From Symsagittifera roscoffensis (lineage: Eukaryota > Xenacoelomorpha > Acoela > Convolutidae), in NCBI RefSeq assembly GCF_963678635.1, contig NC_087066.1, forward strand, positions 6,725,954-6,789,953: a stretch of DNA of 64,000 bases, read 5' to 3'. Below are positions 60,276-64,000 of this stretch, in pieces. A model generated the notes under the pieces. It was not told the DNA's origin. It was given only the letters and a program-made list of their open reading frames with translations, and did no database searches. Made by a program: the position numbers and the translations under genes. The first letter of the stretch is position 1, and the number at the start of each line of letters is the position of its first letter.

Positions 60276-60422
60276 TTAACACAAAAAACGCTGGCACTAA
60301 TAAAAAAAACATGAAAACAAACTTTTCTAAGAATATAGTTGGTACTTAGTGCTTACTCGTGCAGCAACCGGGCATTCTTGTAAAAATTGGTTATGAATCA
60401 ACTTTTAAACAGTTGAAGCCTG
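60276..60422. other. Short spacer after the retroelement
   Basis: A-rich stretch (AATAAAAAAAACATGAAAAC) near 60298 may be the remnant of the element's 3' end. Nothing else is seen. Confidence 0.4.
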
Positions 60423-61103
60423 ATGTATCACCAATCCTCGTCTGATGTTTTTCTGCTGTTTCTATTGGTCATATTACCTGAACAACAAACTGAATTACTT
60501 CACAATACGAAGTTCCTACCTGCTTCGTGTGTAAAGGAAGACTCTGTTAAGAATTATCGAATTCCTGAAATTCTTGTAATTGCCATAATTTGTAACAGTC
60601 GCCTACTTCGGTCACATATGAGGCTTAAGAAAAATAGGCCCTATAACCACTGGCTCAAGAGTCAGGGACACTATCTCTTGTGTTTTTCTACCTCAAAAAC
60701 GGTCGGAGCCAATTCGGTTCACTTGCGACATGAGACTAGAACCCGTTACAGCTTAAAGGCCACTACCAAAATACCCCCTACTCTAGAAAATAAGAACGTC
60801 CCCATACTTAGGTCTCAAAATACCCAAAATACACGAACGCCGTTAAAAAGAGGGTCGGAACAATCCGTTAAGTTACTTTTTATTGGACAGTGGAACTTTG
60901 ATCCATTTCAAATGGATCAACCTAAAACTCGCCTTATCTCAACATACTTATCACAAAATACACTCGGGAAAATTAAATTAGGTACTTATATAGCAACACA
61001 CTTGAGAATCAGAGTAATTAAGCTAATTAGTAACTCTAGCATAAATATAATTGAATGTAACTCAAGAAGTTTGCTATCAGTAAATTCCAATCAAAGGAAA
61101 TGA
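60423..61103 (+). CDS. 226-codon ORF, unrecognised
   Basis: The longest uninterrupted frame outside the known elements on the plus strand. It begins with a hydrophobic run (VFLLFLLVILPEQQ) that could act as a signal or membrane segment. It continues as a basic, polar protein with NVPILRSQNTQNTRTPLKRG and LLFIGQWNFDPFQMDQPKTR. No domain is recognised, and there is no second copy for comparison. In an AT-rich genome a frame this long is unusual but not decisive. It could be a remnant of another element or a chance frame. Confidence 0.3.
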   Translation: MYHQSSSDVFLLFLLVILPEQQTELLHNTKFLPASCVKEDSVKNYRIPEILVIAIICNSRLLRSHMRLKKNRPYNHWLKSQGHYLLCFSTSKTVGANSVHLRHETRTRYSLKATTKIPPTLENKNVPILRSQNTQNTRTPLKRGSEQSVKLLFIGQWNFDPFQMDQPKTRLISTYLSQNTLGKIKLGTYIATHLRIRVIKLISNSSINIIECNSRSLLSVNSNQRK

Positions 61104-61249
61104 GTTTTAACTTGAGAATGTAGTTTTGGATCTGAACCATTGGGAGACTTCAGTTGTCTGCCTTTCCATTGAAGGTTCACTCTGGTTCAGTTGGGTTTCG
61201 ATTTGCTCTTGTGATTGTTCTGTCTCCTATATCAGATAGGACAGCTCTA
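61104..61249. other. Short spacer
   Basis: Nothing recognised. Confidence 0.4.
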
Positions 61250-61640
61250 CTCTCGTTTTCTACGACGGAAATTGAGAATAGCACTTTCCCACTGTCTTTA
61301 TTTGACAACTTTCCTGCAATTGTAATTCGGTTGTTCTGATTTTATTTTTGATGTTTTCAGTTGTCGCGATAAAACTGAGCATGACAAGCTCCATTCGAAA
61401 TTTTGAAAAATTAAACTTCATTCCAAAACCACGTGTTTCGTGTTCCTCAAGGTCAAACTTCCAGATATGACCGACTGGCACATACTCCCCGGACTCAAGA
61501 TCGATGTCCTCATCGCGTGCTGCTGTTTGTCAGTGAAACCCCAGAAACCCGAGTGTTGCTCAAGATACAGTGCCAGTGGTCATTTACAGAAGTTTGCAGC
61601 AGACTTAAGTTTATCTACACCCCAAAATTCACAACCATGT
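61250..61640 (-). pseudogene. Coding-like fragment, unrecognised
   Basis: On the minus strand one frame reads DHWHCILSNTRVSGVSLTNS from about 61595, then after a shift near 61525 another reads RDEDIDLESGEYVPVGHIW, KFDLEEHETRGFGMKFNFSK, to a stop at 61260. The composition is protein-like and moderately GC-rich. It lies on the same strand as, and about 300 bases downstream of, the long GC-rich frame at 61925-63980, so the two could belong to one insertion. The product is not recognised. Confidence 0.4.
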
Positions 61641-61924
61641 TAATTTTCACACTATCGCTAAACAGCAATCAAAATCTGCACACACAGGAACCTTTGAATT
61701 TTCGCTTTCTAAGCTAGTAATTTAAAAAAAAAATTTGTCCTATTCAATCAGGAAATTTTCATGCAGCATTTTGATTTATAAAATGGATATAACATATTAA
61801 TAACAATATCTCATTTGTTAAAGTTTCTTTTTCGTGAACCTAGATTTCATCCAAGTTCATCCTCAAGCCCCTTTCCTTCCCTCTCAAGACTCAAGACTCT
61901 AGAATTCCCCATTGAGCTACCTGC
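61641..61924. other. AT-rich junction
   Basis: Sequence changes sharply from AT-rich (to about 61810) to C/T-rich on the plus strand, marking the edge of the GC-rich segment. No polyadenylate tract or target duplication was seen. Confidence 0.5.
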
Positions 61925-63980
61925 TCATCTCGTGTTCTTCGCCTTCGAGGTACCAGACCCAGACGTACCTGACACCGTAATCTGCTTCAACAGTGTCTCT
62001 TCATCATCGGAGCTAATCACGATCTCTTGCCAGGCTTTCAGCTGTTCATAGGACCGCATCCCTTCCCTTTGTTCCTGCAATCTCTTTGCTTGGTTGGGCA
62101 AACGCTTCACCCTCGACTCTCGGTTCAAGCAGAAGGAATTGTGCAGACTCAGGCTCACGTTCTTCGCCAAGTCTTCCTCTTGTATCGACTCTCTCGCCTT
62201 GGTATTGTTTCTTGACACTCTACCAACTCTTTTCCACCCCGTCGTGATCGCATTTCGATGGGTCAGCAGAGGTCTCTTGAAAGCCTCCGGTCCTATATCG
62301 GCCTGGAATTGTCGATATTCCTTTTGATATTTCCTCATGTGATCCTTCGGTACCATGTATAACCAGGATGTCAACGTTGCTCGAAACCAAGGAAAGAATC
62401 TTATGCGGCTCCATATGTGTCTGACTTCCATTGGTATGGCGAATACCTTGCATGCAGTCTCAAACAACTCAAGTCTCCTGCTGTAATCTATCGCGTATAT
62501 CGACTGCGCCGTTGGCGTCTTCGACTCCCGATACTTCGTTACATTTTCTTCAATCCATCGTAGAGCCAGCATCGTGCTCACCACCAAGATGGTCACCTTC
62601 TGCTGATGATCGGGCAGTCCTAACGACCGAATTTCTTCCACATCCCAGATCAAGCAGAGGTTTGCGTGATCCGGGTACCACACTGTTTGTGCCAGACAGT
62701 GGCATGGACATTCCCCATGGGTGAGGTCAATACTCCTAAGGTTGCGCTCTCCCGAGGCTTCTAGGAGAGGCTCAAGTTCCATCATCTTTTCGTGTATCGC
62801 GTCGTTCTCCTCCATGTTTGGAGCACCACCCATAGGTTTCCCGATCACGTTTTGTCTCTCATGATCACTTGTGTTTTCACTTTCCAAACCCAAAAGTTCT
62901 TCCCCCCAGATTTCACTCAAGTCATCCCTCTGATCTCTCGGCACTGTCTCTAGGATTTTCCTCAACAACCTGTGTGAGTGATGCGACATCCGAGCCAGTC
63001 TTACACACTTGGGCACTGAGAAGGCCTTGTCTATTAATACCCTTTGGCTGGATACCTCCACCATCGCCATGTGCAATGGATAGTGGCTGCCGCATAGGTT
63101 GGCCATCACTGTGGCTGGCAGATTGGCCATCACTAAGGACTTCGCATTTAGAGGCAGACCATAGGCTTCGCTCATGGGAAATCCCATTTCCGCTTCAAGT
63201 CCAACCTTCCAGCTCTTGATGTGTTTCTGGGTTACCTGCAACACCCCGGGCCATGACTCCACACTCAACGCGGTCACCAAGTGGTGTTCTGACTCTAGCC
63301 TCTCCAGTGACTGGAGACTGCACATTCTCGAGAAGAATCCTAGAGCTGTTGCTATGTTCACCGTGGTACTCGCGTAACCCTCAGCCACTATCTGTATTTC
63401 ACTCTTCTCCCTCTCGGCGATGTCTTCAAACCAGGTGAATAGATCTTCTTTTTGGAAGGACTGTATCCTAACGCATGACCGTCCATCACAGGTGTGCTCG
63501 CCATTTCCACGCGTCGAGTCAAGACAACTGCCCGGCTCCATTTTCTTCAGCGACCCTAGTTTACTCGTCGCTTCACTTGACTCCTTCGCCTGAGGCAAGA
63601 TCAGTTTGTGCACTATACTCAATGTCGCCAGATCTTCGTCCTCCGCCGGTGCTAATCTCACTCACTCCGTGACTTCCTCGATCAGGCTCGCATGGGGATG
63701 TGGACACCAGGAGGGCCTCAGCAATTTCCACACCACTCCCAGATTCGTGACAAACATGCCATTCCCGTTACCCATCTTCAGCTCAACTCTTTTACTTGAG
63801 CGCGGCACACTAATCACCTCTGGAGTTTTCTCGAGAATCAAGCCCAAGCTCGGTCTCTCTCTCTACTCGGTCTATTTCCACTATCTTCTCTGTCCAAAAC
63901 TTTAGTAGCTCCGCCACCTCGTAGTTTCTGTGAGCGCCTCCGGCTTCCGAGTCCAGGAAAGGGTTGTACGCCATCCCCAT
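61925..63980 (-). pseudogene. Long GC-rich coding region, unrecognised, with one frameshift and one in-frame stop
   Basis: An open frame of 578 codons (63661-61925) continues upstream in the same frame as 63847-63665 across a single TGA at 63662-63664. A +1 shift near 63840 joins it to a further frame starting at ATG 63980 (MGMAYNPFLDSEAGG). The total is about 680 codons, and the frame is still open at the window edge. Features are an N-terminal part with ELLKFWTEKIVEIDRVERE, a segment with MGNGNGMFVTNLGVVWKL, a Cys/His-containing HGECPCHCLAQTVWYPDH, IWSRIRFFPWFRATLTSWLY, and an acidic-Ser then Gly/Ser/Lys tail. Base composition is near half G+C and codons prefer C or G at position 3, unlike everything else here. 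No domain is recognised. Candidates are an endogenised viral structural gene, a young element ORF, or a host gene with errors. Confidence 0.55.
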
Positions 63981-64000
63981 CACTCCAGACACACACTGGT

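Noticed and set aside
62027-63905. Many Ser/Pro-rich plus-strand ORFs opposite the GC-rich region
   Set aside because: They are shadows of the long minus-strand frame in GC-rich DNA.
1-64000. CRISPR arrays, bacterial operons, Shine-Dalgarno sites
   Set aside because: The tandem repeats present have irregular units and no unique spacers, and the sequence is eukaryotic in character.

Overview
The window looks like intergenic DNA from a metazoan genome, probably a non-vertebrate. It is strongly AT-rich with long A and T runs, and holds two runs of exactly 200 N, which are scaffold gaps. I found no prokaryotic operon layout, no rRNA or tRNA, and no clearly intact host gene. Nearly everything recognisable is a decayed mobile element or a repeat. 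The species cannot be named; family assignments come from memory of conserved protein motifs, without any search.

Layout. 1-1450 (+): C-terminal half of a family-B DNA polymerase relic of the DNA_pol_B_2 / Polinton-Maverick-like kind. 2640-5707: duplicated block with a ~50-bp minisatellite. 5908-10900: plain AT-rich DNA with one hairpin. 10926-14102: satellite-like DNA and a near-identical tandem duplication. 13851-14280 (-) and 31730-32016 (+): two copies of an unrecognised coding relic ('family X') next to a cluster of CCAATCAG motifs. 15040-16740 (-) and 21057-21975 (+): a second unrecognised coding family ('family Y'). 26530-29893 (-) and 32353-35000 (-): two more family-B polymerase relics covering the exonuclease half and the first polymerase motif. 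40351-40640 (-): MULE-type transposase tail. 42941-44158 (-): Penelope-like reverse transcriptase with a zinc finger inserted inside the RT. 44500-46720 (+): RTE-type retrotransposon relic. 47840-50700: diverged repeats. 52040-53315 (+): 3' fragment of a PHD-finger/RT/endonuclease retroelement. 53540-55400 (+): a second RT element family. 56745-60275 (+): the best preserved copy of the PHD/RT/endonuclease element. 61925-63980 (-): a long, GC-rich unrecognised coding region with two lesions, whose composition is unlike the rest of the window.

The three polymerase relics together span most of one protein: the two minus-strand copies carry the zinc finger, exonuclease and motif A regions, and the left-edge copy carries motif B, motif C and the C-terminus. 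No capsid, packaging ATPase, protease or integrase gene was recognised, so a full Polinton is not shown. The non-LTR elements near 52-60 kb share a 3' tail and appear to be two insertions of one family separated by a different RT family. The two most novel items are the GC-rich right-edge ORF, which could be an endogenised viral gene or a young insertion, and the two uncharacterised dispersed coding families X and Y.
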